Source: Notolepis coatsorum (taxonomy: Eukaryota; Chordata; Actinopteri; Aulopiformes; Paralepididae). Taken from it: a stretch of 64,000 nucleotides of DNA. The DNA is taken from the NCBI GenBank assembly GCA_963971535.1, contig OZ020588.1, positions 124,225,943-124,289,942 on the forward strand. The letters run 5' to 3'. The notes beneath the pieces were generated by a model. It was given only the letters and a program-made list of their open reading frames with translations. It did not search any database and had not been told where the DNA came from. This document shows, in pieces, positions 1-12,240 of this stretch. The position numbers and the translations under genes are program-made. Numbering within the stretch: position 1 is the first letter of the stretch; each line of letters starts with the position of its first letter.

Positions 1-379
1 ATGATTTCCAAAAAAATTTAAAATAAAAGTCCAAAAAAATAAAATTGTTTATTTTTTTTTTTCAGGCCACTGAACTTAGAAGCAGGCCAGGACAGTGTTT
101 CTAGTTGTATTCTAAAATTCTATTCTATTGTATTCTAAAATGTGACTATATGGTTTTATATTAACTTAATAAATAAACAAAAAATGAAAAATCTACTTAT
201 TTCAACGAACATTTCAAACTAAATAACAGATTATGCACATAAAACGCTGAAAACAACCGAAGCAACAATAGTATTTTAATGAGGCTATTATTATTATCAT
301 TATTATTTTGCAACAAGTTAGCCCTCTCATAAATAGCACATATAAATAAATAACTAACTTGAACTAACTTAATAGGATT

Positions 380-511
380 GAAGTGATATTTGGCTTAAAA
401 AATCGGTCGCCTGGCAAAAAAAAATAAAGAAAAGCCTGACGATGTGCATTGGGCCGCGGCTCTCTGACGCCTTATTTTCTGGGTCCCGGCCTGAAAAGTT
501 TGGGACCCCTG
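380..511. mobile_element. hAT element, right end
   Basis: The stretch ends in GGGACCCCTG preceded by a GGCCGCGGCTC block, which is the terminal style of Charlie/Buster-like hAT transposons (the complement starts CAGGGGTCCC). The next eight bases, CCCTAGGC, fit a hAT target duplication with TA at its centre. The matching left end would lie before the window. The AT-rich sequence at 1-379 is probably the interior of the same element, but I see no coding content in it. Confidence 0.55.
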
Positions 512-519
512 CCCTAGGC

Positions 520-960
520 AAAAGTGTCTCCTCTGGTCTGCTGCTCCTCAGTGTCTCCGGGCTGTCCCCTCCACCCCTCGCCAGCTGGCCCACTGTCTCT
601 TCAGCTCTGCCTCAGTGGCTCTCGTCCTGCCGTTCCTCCCGTTCTCGTCGTCGATGATCTGCGGTGCCTGGCCTTGCTGGGAGGAGGGGATAAGGGGCAG
701 CGGTCTGGAGCTGCCTCCTCCTCCAGTCTGCCTATCTTCATCCTGGCCTGTCCTTCGTCTCCTCCTTTCTGTCTCCTGGTCGAGGGTCGTCTGGTGGTCT
801 CGTCACGGACGTCTGAGGGGCTGCGGCTGGCATCTCACCCCTGTTTCAGACGCGCTGCAGACAGCTGGTGTGAATGTCTGGATCTTCCGCACCGTCTTCT
901 TCTCCATGTCTCCTTTCCTCCTTTCCTCCTTCTGATGTCAGGAGTACTCGTTCCGTCCTT
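520..960 (-). other. GC-rich unassigned stretch, possible diverged exon
   Basis: On the minus strand this stretch is G/A-rich and stays open for about 100 codons in one frame (roughly 863 to 560). The predicted peptide is rich in Arg, Gln and Glu. An ATG near 905 is followed by a possible GTGAG donor. I do not recognise a protein family. Compositional bias alone could produce such an ORF. It lies downstream, on the same strand, of the CACNA1A-like exon at 34 kb, but I see no homology that would make it part of that gene. Confidence 0.2.
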
Positions 961-1181
961 CTTGGGTACAGCTGGCCCACATCAATCTCAGCAGCGCCTC
1001 CATCTGTTAGGGATTTCCTCCCACCGAGTCCTTTAATTGATATTAGTATGGACCAGCTGACCAGATATTCAGAGCGACAAAGTTGTATTTCTCAGACGGT
1101 GTCTTTATTGTCGAACACACCAGAATGAATACACGTGACATGACATTATTTATACCCTCTGGACAAAGAGAAAAGGGAGGG

Positions 1182-2325
<1,144 letters not shown>

Positions 2326-2610
2326 TTTTACCAACGGATTTCCGGTTCCGCGTTCGCGTTCTGCGATCTGATTGGCCACTGACGTTTCTTAGGCGACTCT
2401 TTCGAAGTTGGTTAAGGTTAGAGTATGGAATCAGGGCTGGTGTTTTATCGCCCTGCTCTAAGACAAACTCTAACCTTAACCAACTTCGAAAGAGTGCCTA
2501 AGCTTAACCGGTGAAAGAAAGAGGCGTCACACGATTGGCGCTACCAGAAACGTCAGTGACCAATCAGAGCACAGAACGCAAACGCGGAACTGGAAATCCG
2601 TTGGTAAAAG
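2326..2610. repeat. Foldback (inverted-repeat) element
   Basis: Two imperfect inverted arms, about 2326-2424 and 2467-2610, start and end with TTTTACCAACGGATTTCC and its complement and share the block TTCGAAGTTGGTTAAGGTTA. The right arm has an extra segment. The spacer is about 40 bp. The same GTTGGTTAAGGTTAGAG block recurs at 19930-19960 inside the hAT copy at 19.3-24.3 kb, so it belongs to a dispersed family. A direct repeat, GTGTCGGGGCTG, lies just outside both arms. Confidence 0.65.
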
Positions 2611-2879
2611 TATTCAGGTGTCGGGGCTGGGATGTGGAGATGCAAGTTTTGACTTTTTATTGCTGTTTTTACCTCAAACGGAAAACCTCAAACTCTTATG
2701 AAGAGGAGAAAAAATACTCAAGATTAGCCACTTGCAGACGGCAGGGTGACGTACTGTATATTTTAGTTGATGAAATATTTTTGTTGACTAAATATTTTAG
2801 TTGATGAAATATTTTTTCATTTCAGTGTCACAGTATGACATCGATCTCCAAAATAAGAAAAAAAACATTTTTTAAATAT

Positions 2880-3110
2880 GGGACCTCTAGTGACGAAAAA
2901 ATTAAAACTTTAAAATTAAAGTTAAAAAAATGAGCCTCTCCAAAAGGCCTCTAGTGACGAGGGGCCTCCAAATTTTTTTAAAATAAAAGTTACAAAAATT
3001 ATAATAATAATTTGGGGCCTCCAAAAAAATAAAAAATTAAAGTTAAAAAAATATATATATATATTTTGGGCCTCTAGTGACGAGGGGCCTCCAAAAGGCC
3101 TCAAGTGACG
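2880..3110. repeat. Degenerate GGCCTCTAGTGACGAGGGG repeats
   Basis: A G/C-rich motif close to GGCCTCTAGTGACGAGGGGC recurs four times (2883, 2947, 3069, 3099) separated by A/T-rich linkers of AAAATTAAAGTTA type. It is a degenerate tandem repeat with no coding potential. Confidence 0.7.
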
Positions 3111-3330
3111 TACTGTATTGTACCCATTCTGCAATCTGTTAATACAATTTTCATTCAATCAATCAATCTGCACAGTGATTGATTGAATGAAAATTGTATT
3201 AACAGATTGCAGAATGGGTACAATACAGTACGGCTCAATACACACAATTGTTAAGGGGATGCAGACCAGAGAAAGACTTTTGTCTTGTTTACATCAGGGT
3301 CCCCCATTTTCAATTAATAATGAATTGTAA
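3111..3330. repeat. Tail-to-tail LINE 3' ends forming a palindrome
   Basis: Positions 3111-3166 and 3176-3230 are a nearly perfect inverted repeat with an eight-base loop. Both arms are the 3' terminus of the LINE family called Y here (see 37676-40434): a TTGTACCCATTCTGCAATCT block ending in (ATTC/ATCA)n. The right arm continues to about 3328 as about 150 bp of minus-strand LINE-Y 3' UTR. Confidence 0.8.
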
Positions 3331-3480
3331 GTAAGGGTGCAACTTGCTCCGTGCAATCCATTCTTTGTGGATCTATCCCTGGGTCTCATTCACCAACGGA
3401 CTTACGACAAAAAAGGCTTTCTCTTAGGGCCATTTGAGACATTTTTGTGCAAGACATGAATATAGACAATATATTATAAT

Positions 3481-3773
3481 TAGGGATGCTCGATATTGGC
3501 TTTTTTACCGATACCGATATTCCGATATTGTCCAACTCTTAATTTCCGATACCGATATCAACCGATATCAACCGATACCGATATATGCAGGGTTTCCTCC
3601 CCCCAAAAAACTGATTAATTTAAGGTAACTAATAATTTCACTGGATATATATATAACAAATATTGTTATTGTTTTTTTCTTTTTTTAAACCGATACCGAT
3701 ATTTTCCGATATCACATTTTACTGCCGATATCGGCCGATAATATCGGTTGGCCGATAATATCGGACATCCCTA
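3481..3773. mobile_element. hAT-type MITE, 293 bp, with perfect 8-bp TSD
   Basis: The element begins TAGGGATGCTCGATATTGG and ends with the near-complement ...CATCCCTA. It is flanked by ATTATAAT at 3473-3480 and again at 3774-3781, a perfect 8-bp target duplication. Inside are repeated CCGATACCGATAT and ATCGGCCGATA motifs. It has no coding capacity. It sits inside the inverted-repeat element at 3376-5281. Confidence 0.9.
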
Positions 3774-3860
3774 ATTATAATATAATATTAATTATATATG
3801 TTTTATTGGGACGGTTGGTGAATCCCAAAATCTTCCTGAAAAGGTCTCAAAGGGCCCTAA

Positions 3861-5237
3861 GGGAACTATGACCTGTGCCAGTGGGTCCTGGACTTCCTGA
3901 CGGGCAGACCCCAGGTGGTAAGAGCCGGCAACTGCACCTCCTCATCCATCACGCTCAACATAGGGGCCCCCCAGGGCTGTGTTCTGAGCCCCCTCCTCTA
4001 CTCCCTGTACACACATGACTGCGTAGCACAGCGGAACAACAACACCATCATCAAATTTGCTGATGACACAGTAGTGGTGGGCCTGATCTCTGCCAACGAC
4101 GAAAGGGCCTACCTGGAAGAGGTAGAGAACCTGTCACAGTGGTGTCAGGAGAACTGCCTCTCCCTGAACGTCAGCAAAACAAAAGAGATGATTGTGGACT
4201 TCAGGAGGTCGGGGGTCAAGGACTACAGCCCCCTCAGCATCGACGGGGCACCAGTTGAGAGAGTGAACAGTTTCAAGTACCTCGGAGCCCACATATCCGA
4301 GGACTTGACATGGACCACACACATTGACAGTGTTGTGAAGAAGGCACGACAACGCCTCTACTTCCTCAGGCGCCTAAGGAAGTTCCAAGTCAGTCAGAAG
4401 ATCCTTAGGAACTTCTACTCATGTACAATAGAGAGCATCCTGACCGGCAACATCACCTCCTGGTTTGGGAATAGCACTGCAAAAGACCGTAGCAGACTAC
4501 AAAGAGTGACACGTTCAGCCGAACGCACAATTAGAGGGGGGCTTCCCACCCTCCAGAACATTTACAACAAGCGGTGCAAGGGGAAGGCTAAGAGAATTAT
4601 TAAGGACTCGAGCCACCCGAACAACTGCCTCTTTGAACTGCTGCCGTCAGGCAAGCGATACCGGAGTCTTATGGCGAGCACAGAAAGACTCAGAAGGAGC
4701 TTCTATCCCCAGGCCATCAGGCTGCTAAACGAACAATAATCGCTAAACGAACAATAATCACTATGCAACAACCATCAAATGCACACAGCACACACACCCA
4801 CACGCACACACTCACTCAAACAAACAACACACTGCAGCACCCACTCTCCACACTTTAGATCACACAAACACACTTACACTTTATATTTATTGATAAAGGA
4901 TTTGCACTACAACTCGTACACCTACTGTGAATTGTACCTAAACTGCACCTCGTCCATTTATGCCTTGCACTATATAGTATTGTATATTAGTACACTGCAC
5001 AGTATTGTATATTGTATGGTAACTACGTCTACGAACATTGTACATATGTCTAAACTGAACACTGTGACCTCTTTTTTTACTTCTAATTTTTACTATTTTT
5101 ACTATGTTTTTATTTCATACTTATCTTGTCATGCACAGTCTCTGGAGCGCAACAGTAAGAAGCATTTTGTACAAAAGTATTCTGTACTTCTGTATGACAA
5201 CTATTAAAGAAACTTGAAACTTGAACTTGAACTAAGA
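3861..5237 (+). mobile_element. Rex1-like LINE copy A, 5'-truncated
   Basis: This is a 5'-truncated LINE insertion running from the middle of reverse transcriptase through the 3' UTR to a terminal AACTTGAAACTTGAACTTGA tail. It aligns along its full length with copy B (20294-23774, minus) and copy C (30175-33680, plus). A polyadenylation-like TATTAAAG sits just before the tail. It interrupts the right arm of the surrounding inverted-repeat element at a CTAAG/AAGAG junction, so it inserted after that element. Confidence 0.85.
3868..4739 (+). pseudogene. LINE ORF2 fragment: reverse transcriptase palm to C-terminus
   Basis: The open frame carries the reverse transcriptase motif B region ([20 protein letters not shown]), the catalytic motif [11 protein letters not shown], and the thumb/C-terminal block typical of CR1-L2-Rex1 LINEs ([35 protein letters not shown]). 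It ends [13 protein letters not shown] and then stop. The endonuclease, the fingers and catalytic motif A (DYSSAFNTI in the other copies) are missing, so it cannot be active. The reading frame is otherwise open, suggesting a fairly young insertion. Rex1/Babar is the most likely clade name; L2 or CR1 proper is the alternative. Confidence 0.85.
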
Positions 5238-5618
5238 GAAAGCTTTTTTGGCGTAAGTCCTTGGTATGGGTCTCATTCCCGAATATTTTCCAAAGAGTTC
5301 TCTTGGAAGAGACAGAATCAATGACAAGTTCACTTTGAGTCCCCAACGTGCTGGGAATATGTTTTAAGTGGCTCAAACTATCTGAGCTGAGATAATCTGC
5401 GTTCGGGAATGCAGGCACCAGTCTGAAACATGAACACGCGTTCCCGTCTAGGTCATTTGCATACAAAACAACGCCTCCAGAGCTCCTTATAAGACAACTA
5501 ATGATGCAGCCGTGTGAAAATGGATGCGGAAGCGTTTTGCGACCCATCGAATTTTGATTAGATTAATTGTATTGTCATCATATATAGTACAGCTCGGGCA
5601 CCTGCCGCAGCGCGCGCG

Positions 5619-5725
<107 letters not shown>

Positions 5726-5762
5726 CTGTACAGTACAGTATACACATATTAAGGCCGCCAGT

Positions 5763-6025
5763 GTCTTGTGCACGCCAGTATGGCCTACATGTCTAATGAA
5801 TGAACAGTAGGCTTATATTATTCTAGTTACTTGTTTCATTAGGATTTAGTAGATACTATATATATGATCTGCCCTACGTACAGTATAAATACAGTCTGTA
5901 CATATACTGTACGTAGGGCAGAGCATATATATAGTATCTACTAAATCCTAATGAAACAAGTAACTAGAATAATATAAGCCTATACTGTTCATTCATTAGA
6001 CACGTAATACTGGCACACACAAGAC
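5763..6025. repeat. Near-perfect long palindrome
   Basis: The left arm (5763-5886) and right arm (5904-6025) are inverted copies over about 120 bp with only a few mismatches. The loop is about 17 bp. The arms share TTAGTAGATACTATATATAT and CTACGTACAGTA blocks. There is no ORF and no clear target duplication. A transcript would fold into a long hairpin. It could be a foldback MITE or the product of replication-based inverted duplication. Confidence 0.85.
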
Positions 6026-6514
6026 TTATGGAATATTAATGCAGTCTATGTCCACGCGATTAGCTTTAGTTCTTATTTATTTATTTATTTATTTATTTAT
6101 CCACTGTCATTTCAGTGTTGGTGTATAGGCTATATAGTGTATTTCAATATCAGTTTAATTGATAATGATATATTCGAATTAATGCAGGTTTATAGCTATA
6201 TCAAACAAAGGTCTGTCCCATTCATTGGGATATATTGCATGTTGACCTGCATTCTTTCAAATGTATAATTAATCATTAAAACAGATATGTAACAAATAAG
6301 AAATACAAATTCCACAGAAGGCATTAAATAATTATTATTTTCAATCATTTCACAATAATTGCATAATTGTGTTTGAATATCTGAGTAATTAAAGTAATTA
6401 TACATTTGTCCAAAATAGCTGGTTCAGATATGTTTAATCCAGCTGTCCTGTGATCAGATGAATCCATATTCCTGCTCATAGCTCTTGCTGCAATTGTAGC
6501 TTACCACCACCGGT
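6026..6514. other. No gene recognised
   Basis: AT-rich sequence with a short (TTTA)n run near 6075. I see no coding or transposon signal until the L2 tail that follows. Confidence 0.5.
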
Positions 6515-6816
<302 letters not shown>

Positions 6817-7771
6817 TATAAATGTTTCCGACATCAAATGCGTAATTTTTTATCGTACAAATATTGTCATATTTATTTGAATTATGATTCATTAATTAAT
6901 TCCAAGGAGGCCTGTAGGGTTGACATGAAGTAATCACTATGATTCCTCCCAAATAAAGCCGGAACACACCAGGGCCCCGTTCCTCGTACCTGGATAACTG
7001 AGTTAGCCGGATAACTTTCGGTCAAGTCTGACTTAAGCCGGACCTTCCCATTCCCCGAAGCTGGATTGTCTAAATCACCATGACAACAGATCAAAAAGTT
7101 TGAGCCTGGTCGAGAGCAGGCTTAAGTTCAGTTAGCCGGATGAACCATGGCCACGCCCCCGCAAAGAAGTGACAGCTCGTTTCCTGAAATGATTCTCACA
7201 GTCTAGGATCTGCATTATACCATTCTGAATTACGTTTCTGTGCTTCGTTTTCCTAGAGGGGGCTTTTGAAATGTATAATAATAGAACTAAATGCTGATAA
7301 TAAATCATATTGAGCCTATAGATTTACTTTGTCCTAAATAAAATAATGCACGTCATATACGGCGCTCGGAGTCGCGATACACGCTGCATGTGGTTATTTT
7401 AATAACGGCTCATTGCAAATGTGAATCCCGCGGGGATATTTTTAATGAATGAAACCTATCGGCCGTTTGGCTCTGATTAGTTTCATATATTAATCTCCGC
7501 TGTAGATTTGCTTAACGGAGCGCCGGATTGTGTTTCATTCAAGCATAAAATTGAAGTGTCTATGCGGGGATTGTGGTTTTTGTGTGATATTGTAACTGGG
7601 ATTAAAATGTCTGATGAGATGCGCTGTTTGACGGATTTGAGAAATTGAATGAGCCGTTGACGTCACATTAATGCATTTGAGAATAAAGAGATAAAACTTC
7701 ATTCTTTGGTAAGAAAAATATTCTAAACACGGGTCTCTCGTCCATTAATGCATAAACAATGAGTATATCAT

Positions 7772-7852
7772 GTCTGGCACAGTGGCGCAGCGGCTAGTGC
7801 TGAATCCTGGCAACCGGGCGACCGGTGTTCGAAACCCCGCGTTTCCAATAAA
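7772..7852 (+). repeat. tRNA-derived sequence (SINE head or tRNA pseudogene)
   Basis: It contains an A-box-like TGGCGCAGCGGCTAGTGC and, about 32 bp later, a B-box-like GGTGTTCGAAACCCC, followed by an A-rich stretch. The spacing fits an internal polymerase III promoter. No closed acceptor stem is evident, so I do not call it a functional tRNA. Confidence 0.5.
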
Positions 7853-8009
7853 AAAATTTTGGAATATAATATTAATGATTATACGCAAAAGTAGCCTAGT
7901 TTTAAGTTAAAATATTATAAATCTACATGCATTGAGGATGTCATTCTTTATATAGCTCTCAACGTGCACCAAATTGAATTATTCCTACATTGCAAAAAGA
8001 AGGAAAAGA

Positions 8010-8090
8010 CTAGGAGAAGTGGGATTCGAACCCGGGCCGCCTGTGTGAAAGTCAAAAGGAGAAACCATTACACCACAGTGTAGATAAGTA
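8010..8090 (-). repeat. tRNA-Glu-like pseudogene or SINE head
   Basis: On the minus strand, GGTGTAATGGTTTCTCC (A box), a GACTTTCAC anticodon-loop-like segment and CCCGGGTTCGAATCCC (B box) occur in tRNA order. The anticodon would read TTC (Glu). The acceptor ends do not pair, so it is probably a tRNA-derived repeat rather than a working gene. Confidence 0.45.
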
Positions 8091-8289
8091 AAAGATCCAC
8101 CATACATCAATCAATGGGTAAGAGAGCCGTATCCTTATTCTGCATAACAGTTTAACTAATTATTTTCGCTAGCAAGATCTCATTTGATTATCCATTCCAT
8201 AAACCTACTGCCAGCAGGCAAGTTTAAAGAAATATAATCTGATTGATTGGGGTAATGAGGGACTTAAAATTAGCCTATAGATAACGCAT

Positions 8290-8362
8290 TTAACTTGTCG
8301 GCGAGGCGATTGAGCCGTACTGCAACCTGTTAATAAAGTTTTAAATCAATTAATCAATCAAT
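8290..8362 (+). repeat. Solo LINE-Y 3' tail
   Basis: The sequence TTGAGCCGTACTGCAACCTG, then a TTAATAAAGTTTTAAATCAA block and (ATCA)n matches the last about 70 bases of the LINE-Y 3' UTR at 40370-40432. Severely 5'-truncated. Confidence 0.75.
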
Positions 8363-8639
8363 GCCATTAGAAAATCAGGATCTCTGCTATCGATACGTGA
8401 TGGCTTTTCAACTGAAGCGGCCGCGCGCACTTATCCTGGGTCTCAAGTCTGGTTTGAGTTAACGAGACTGAATCCACCTTCGAGGAACAGGAAAATCCCG
8501 GCTTCAAACATCGGGTTAACTGAATCTGGATAATGGGACTCTTGATCGACTTAGTTGAACCAGGTACGGGGAATAGGGCCCAGTCTTTCAAGGTGCTCCT
8601 CAGCACTCGTAAATCCTACTCTCAGTCACGGCCAAATCC

Positions 8640-8745
8640 AATTTTAGGGACGGTTGGGGAATCCCACAACCGGCCCTAAGATGTCTCAAATGGCCCTCAG
8701 AGCAAATTACTTGTTGTAAGTCCTTTGGAGAATGAGACCCATTGT
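8640..8745. mobile_element. End of the inverted-repeat element family seen at 3376-5281
   Basis: The blocks TTAGGGACGGTTGGGGAATC, GGCCCTAAGATGTCTCAAAT and GGAGAATGAGACCC match the ends of the element at 3376-5281, with the two arms placed back to back. Probably an internally deleted copy. Confidence 0.6.
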
Positions 8746-9540
8746 CTGGTTGTTTTTGTGACAATGGTGGAAATACCATAGCAGGAATGTGGTCATCTGC
8801 TAGAATTTTTTTATATTTTATATTTAATAATATAAATATTTAATAACCATAATAACCAGCTATCAATTACATACAAAGTAAAATTGAAGATATGGGCTTA
8901 CATGAAGAAGAAAATGAGAAAGCAAATAGATAAATCAATTATTTTATACATATTTTTTATGTATATTCTTCATACATATTATGTTCCCCATGGGTATTTC
9001 ATCAAAGTGAAGGAAAGTCCTGATAACTCGTGATACTCACAATGTTGCGCGAAAATGCTCTCCTCTTCATGTCTACTGGCATGTAAAGATCTCAACAGTC
9101 CTGAGGCCTCCTTTACTCTGCTCAGCTTTCCTCAAATGTATCAACGTTTTTCTATAACCATAAAATGAAAACTCCATTACATTCACTCAGCTTGTTTGGG
9201 AATCTGAGTTTGTGTCATTAGCCTACTGTAAAACAGTTACGCTACATTAGACCTCTCTTATGCATTTTCTCCCTCCATCATTAACATCAAACCAATTGAT
9301 ATGCATGTGTGGTTGTAATCCTTGCAAACCCAGTCCTCTCCTAAGAATCCACCCCCAAAAAAACAACAAAAAAACTAATTAAAACTTGAAGTCAAACTCT
9401 GGCTGATGATGGTGTAGTGATTTTACCCCTCTCCTCTCTCCCTCCTTCCCTCTTCCTCTACTCTCTTTGCACCTCTCTCCTGCCCTCTCCTTGCTCCCTC
9501 CTTGCTTAATATCTTGCTCTCCCCTCCACTTTTCTCTTCA
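8746..9540. other. No gene recognised
   Basis: AT-rich to neutral sequence without a convincing ORF, RNA gene or repeat end. The C/T-rich stretch from 9425 leads into the (CT)n array. Confidence 0.5.
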
Positions 9541-9541
9541 T

Positions 9542-9747
<206 letters not shown>

Positions 9748-9897
9748 CCTTCCCTATCTGCTTCTCTCCTACTCCCTCGCTCCAACCATCCATCTGTCCT
9801 TCCCACAAGAGAGACAGAGAGAGACAGTGGGGGAGAGTGAGGACAGATAGTCACTTCAGTCCAATTCTGAAATCACCTACTATAATCACCTACTAAG

Positions 9898-9914
9898 AGA
9901 GTGAGGGGGAGAGG

Positions 9915-9947
<33 letters not shown>

Positions 9948-10563
9948 GGGGGGGGAACTGGAGGATGAAAAAAGAGGAGAGGAGATGCAGGAGGGAGAGA
10001 TCAGCTGCTAAAAGATAGAGAGAGAGAATGAGAGACAGGAGGGAATGAGGAGATGCGGAGAGAGGGGGTAGAGAGTAAGGGAAGGGGGAGATGCAGAGAG
10101 AGGGGGTAGAGAGGGAGGGAGGGGAAAGAAGGGGAGGGAGAACCGCCTGAGTGAAAGATAATCTCTACTCCTTGTACAGTATATCCTCTTCAGTCAGTAA
10201 TCTCTCTCACTGTTTCTCCTTTCTCTGCCTCTCTCTCTTCATTTCTGTCTCACTTACTCTGTCTTTCCCACTGTCCCCAACCACATTTCTATCTCTCCAT
10301 CTGTCTGTCTCTGCTATACCCTCTCTCTATCTCTCTATTCCTCTCTCTCTTTCTCTATCTCCCTCTCTCTCAATTTCCCTCCCTTTATCCCTCCCTCTCT
10401 CTATCTCTCTATTCCTCTCTCTCTCTCTTTCTCTCTCTCCCTCTCTCTCAATTGCCCTCCCTTTATCCCTCCCTTTCTATATTCCTCTCTCTCTCTTTCT
10501 CTATCTCCCTCTCTCAATTTCCGTCCCCTTACCCTCCCTCTCTCTATCTCTCTACCCCCTCTC
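9898..10563. repeat. Polypurine tract then polypyrimidine minisatellite
   Basis: 9898-10140 is almost all G/A on this strand. 10200-10563 is almost all C/T. The second part holds about three tandem units of 75-95 bp built from CTATCTCTCTATTCCTCTC, CTCTCAATTTCCCTCCC and TTTATCCCTCC blocks. Each half could form triplex (H-DNA) structures. The Leu/Ser ORF across it is compositional. Confidence 0.75.
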
Positions 10564-11097
10564 TCCCTGCCCAGTAGTTAGGATTCTAGTCACGCTGCAT
10601 TCAGCAGGTGGAGAAATAGCTTTGCTGCCACCACCTCTCTCCTCTCTCTCAGACAACCATTGATTTCCTTTTGATGTGCCAGGAGGGAGGGTTGGAGAGA
10701 GAGGTGGGAGAGAGGAAGGGAGATGGCAGCATGCAGAACTGACTTTCCTCTGTTACACACATACATGCAAATCACACATTCAATGGAATGGATGCATGCA
10801 GACATAGTAAACATACTGTACATATTACGCCTGTCACACAAGTGTGAGCGAATACAAAGTCAAATGTAATTAGTTTTGAACTAATTTGAACATTTATGTA
10901 ATCAGAATCCAACCAGAAAGTTTTCATGTCCATATGATTCGGTTCTGTAGTCCCACAATACCTGCCTCTGAGAGGAACAGAGAGAGAAAGAAACAAACAG
11001 AGACAGAGCTCGGACTATACAGAGGGCAGGCTCTAAATGTTTCGCTTGTTTGTTTCTGGTCAGAGAAAGTCACGATTGATAATGAAAGTAATGAATA
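10564..11097. other. No gene recognised
   Basis: Mixed sequence with short GA-rich runs near 10690 and 10975. No ORF with recognisable homology. Confidence 0.5.
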
Positions 11098-11345
11098 ATA
11101 ACCCTAGTTATATCAATACTAGCAAAGTGTCTTGCTTCCCCTACTAGACTGCTCCTGGTGCCTATAGCGCCCCCTGGAAGAATTGCACGCAATGCACTGA
11201 CCAGGACCACGCTCTTCTGCTTTGCATATAAGTGGTGTAGTAGCTGCTAATCGCCCTCCCAAAGCGTCTTTCACGTAAAAAGAAACCAGGGACAACATGG
11301 AGTAAAAGCAATACACTTTGCTAGTATTCATATAACTAGGGTTAT
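11098..11345. mobile_element. MITE of 248 bp with 33-bp terminal inverted repeats
   Basis: It starts ATAACCCTAGTTATAT and ends with the complement, ATATAACTAGGGTTAT. The inverted repeat continues inward through the CAATACTAGCAAAGTGT block. There is no ORF. A partial tandem copy of the right flank (CCTGTTGTTCAGCCTCACAA) follows at 11349-11420. Superfamily unknown. Confidence 0.8.
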
Positions 11346-11492
11346 GATTCCTGTTGTTCAGCCTCACAATGCTATAACTAGGGTATGGTCCTGTTGTTCA
11401 GCCTCACAATGCTATTTGATAGTAAATGTGTTTATATGTCCCCCCCTCGGGCCTCTGAAGTTGCTAATATCTTTTTAATTTGGGCCTCACAG

Positions 11493-12240
11493 GGCTAACC
11501 TCTTAAGCCCGAGATATACAGTAAAATTGTATATTTTCAGCATTACGTTTGTTTACCAATTATTTTAACTGTTATTAGTGAAATATAAGATTATAGAAAT
11601 CTCAGGGCATTGAGTCGGAAACCGGCGCATATTGACACGAGGAAGTGGCACAGCCAAAAGTGAGTGTAGTCTTTTGAAGGAATAGACTCAGGGCTTTCGA
11701 ATTTCGAAAAACTACCCTACCCAGCTCACACCAGCCCCTGTCAATCATCTGACTTCTGGATTAACTTTTTTATTTCTCTTATTTTTTTTGGGATTATCTC
11801 CCACAAACCTGAACGTTATTGCCATAAAACAGAACGCAGTTAGTTTCTCTACCTTTCTGTGAACGTCTTGCAAAAAACAGTGTTGCAATACGATGAAAAA
11901 TGGTGGAGAAATGTACATTATAAAAAAGATGGCAGAATTCAGTACTGTATCTACAAAACCTTCTGTTTAATCATCTTCCCTTTATTCATTTGCTTAGATT
12001 TTTCAGGTCTGGTCAATTTTAGCATGGTGTTATTCACAGTCAATGATAATTTTTTTTTTAAATAGAATTGATATTCTCCTTTGGTTCATTACAATTTACT
12101 CAAGCCTAGTAACATACACACTATCTCTGACACTGATCCATATATGTCCCTAGATTCAGATACCAAGAACATGCAAATGGACCATTTAAAAAAAATTGTA
12201 AAAGTTTATTCTACGTGCTTATGGAATGAGTAACATAAAA
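11493..12240 (+). mobile_element. DNA element, plus-oriented partner of 15344-16120
   Basis: It starts TAACCTCTTAAGCCCGAGAT. Its interior (11859-12180) is the reverse complement of 15430-15740. Shared blocks include CAGTACTGTATCTACAAAAC, CTTCTGTTTAATCATCTTCC and GGTGTTATTCAC. There is no ORF. The right end is lost in AT-rich sequence. Confidence 0.6.

Larger units (their letters stand above)
3376..5281. mobile_element. Inverted-repeat DNA element interrupted by two later insertions
   Basis: The left arm (about 3384-3447) reads GGGTCTCATTCACCAACGG then a TTACGACAAAAAAGGCTTTC block. The complement of this arm resumes at 3811-3860 and again at 5234-5281, so the right arm is split by the LINE at 3861-5237. 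A related end without that insertion occurs at 8640-8745. The arms are about 55 bp and imperfect. Family unknown; it is a non-autonomous element with no ORF. Confidence 0.6.
6971..8582. mobile_element. DNA element with about 150-bp inverted ends
   Basis: The left end (about 6971-7130) begins GGGCCCCGTTCCTCGTACC. The right end (8425-8582), read on the other strand, begins GGGCCCTATTCCCCGTACC. Both go on through matching ACTGAGTTAGCCGG-type and TAAGTTCAGTTAGCC-type blocks. The target duplication is unclear. The interior has no transposase that I can see and contains two tRNA-like segments and a LINE-Y tail. Superfamily not assigned. Confidence 0.6.

Noticed and set aside
3481..3773. CRISPR-like array because of repeated CCGATACCGATAT units
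   Set aside because: Units are irregular, spacers are not unique, and the block is bounded by hAT inverted termini and an 8-bp TSD in vertebrate DNA.
7772..8090. Two working tRNA genes
   Set aside because: A and B boxes are present but acceptor stems do not pair and the anticodon arms are irregular, so they are listed as tRNA-derived repeats.
10151..10663. 170-codon Ser/Leu ORF
   Set aside because: It follows from the pyrimidine-rich minisatellite and carries no domain.
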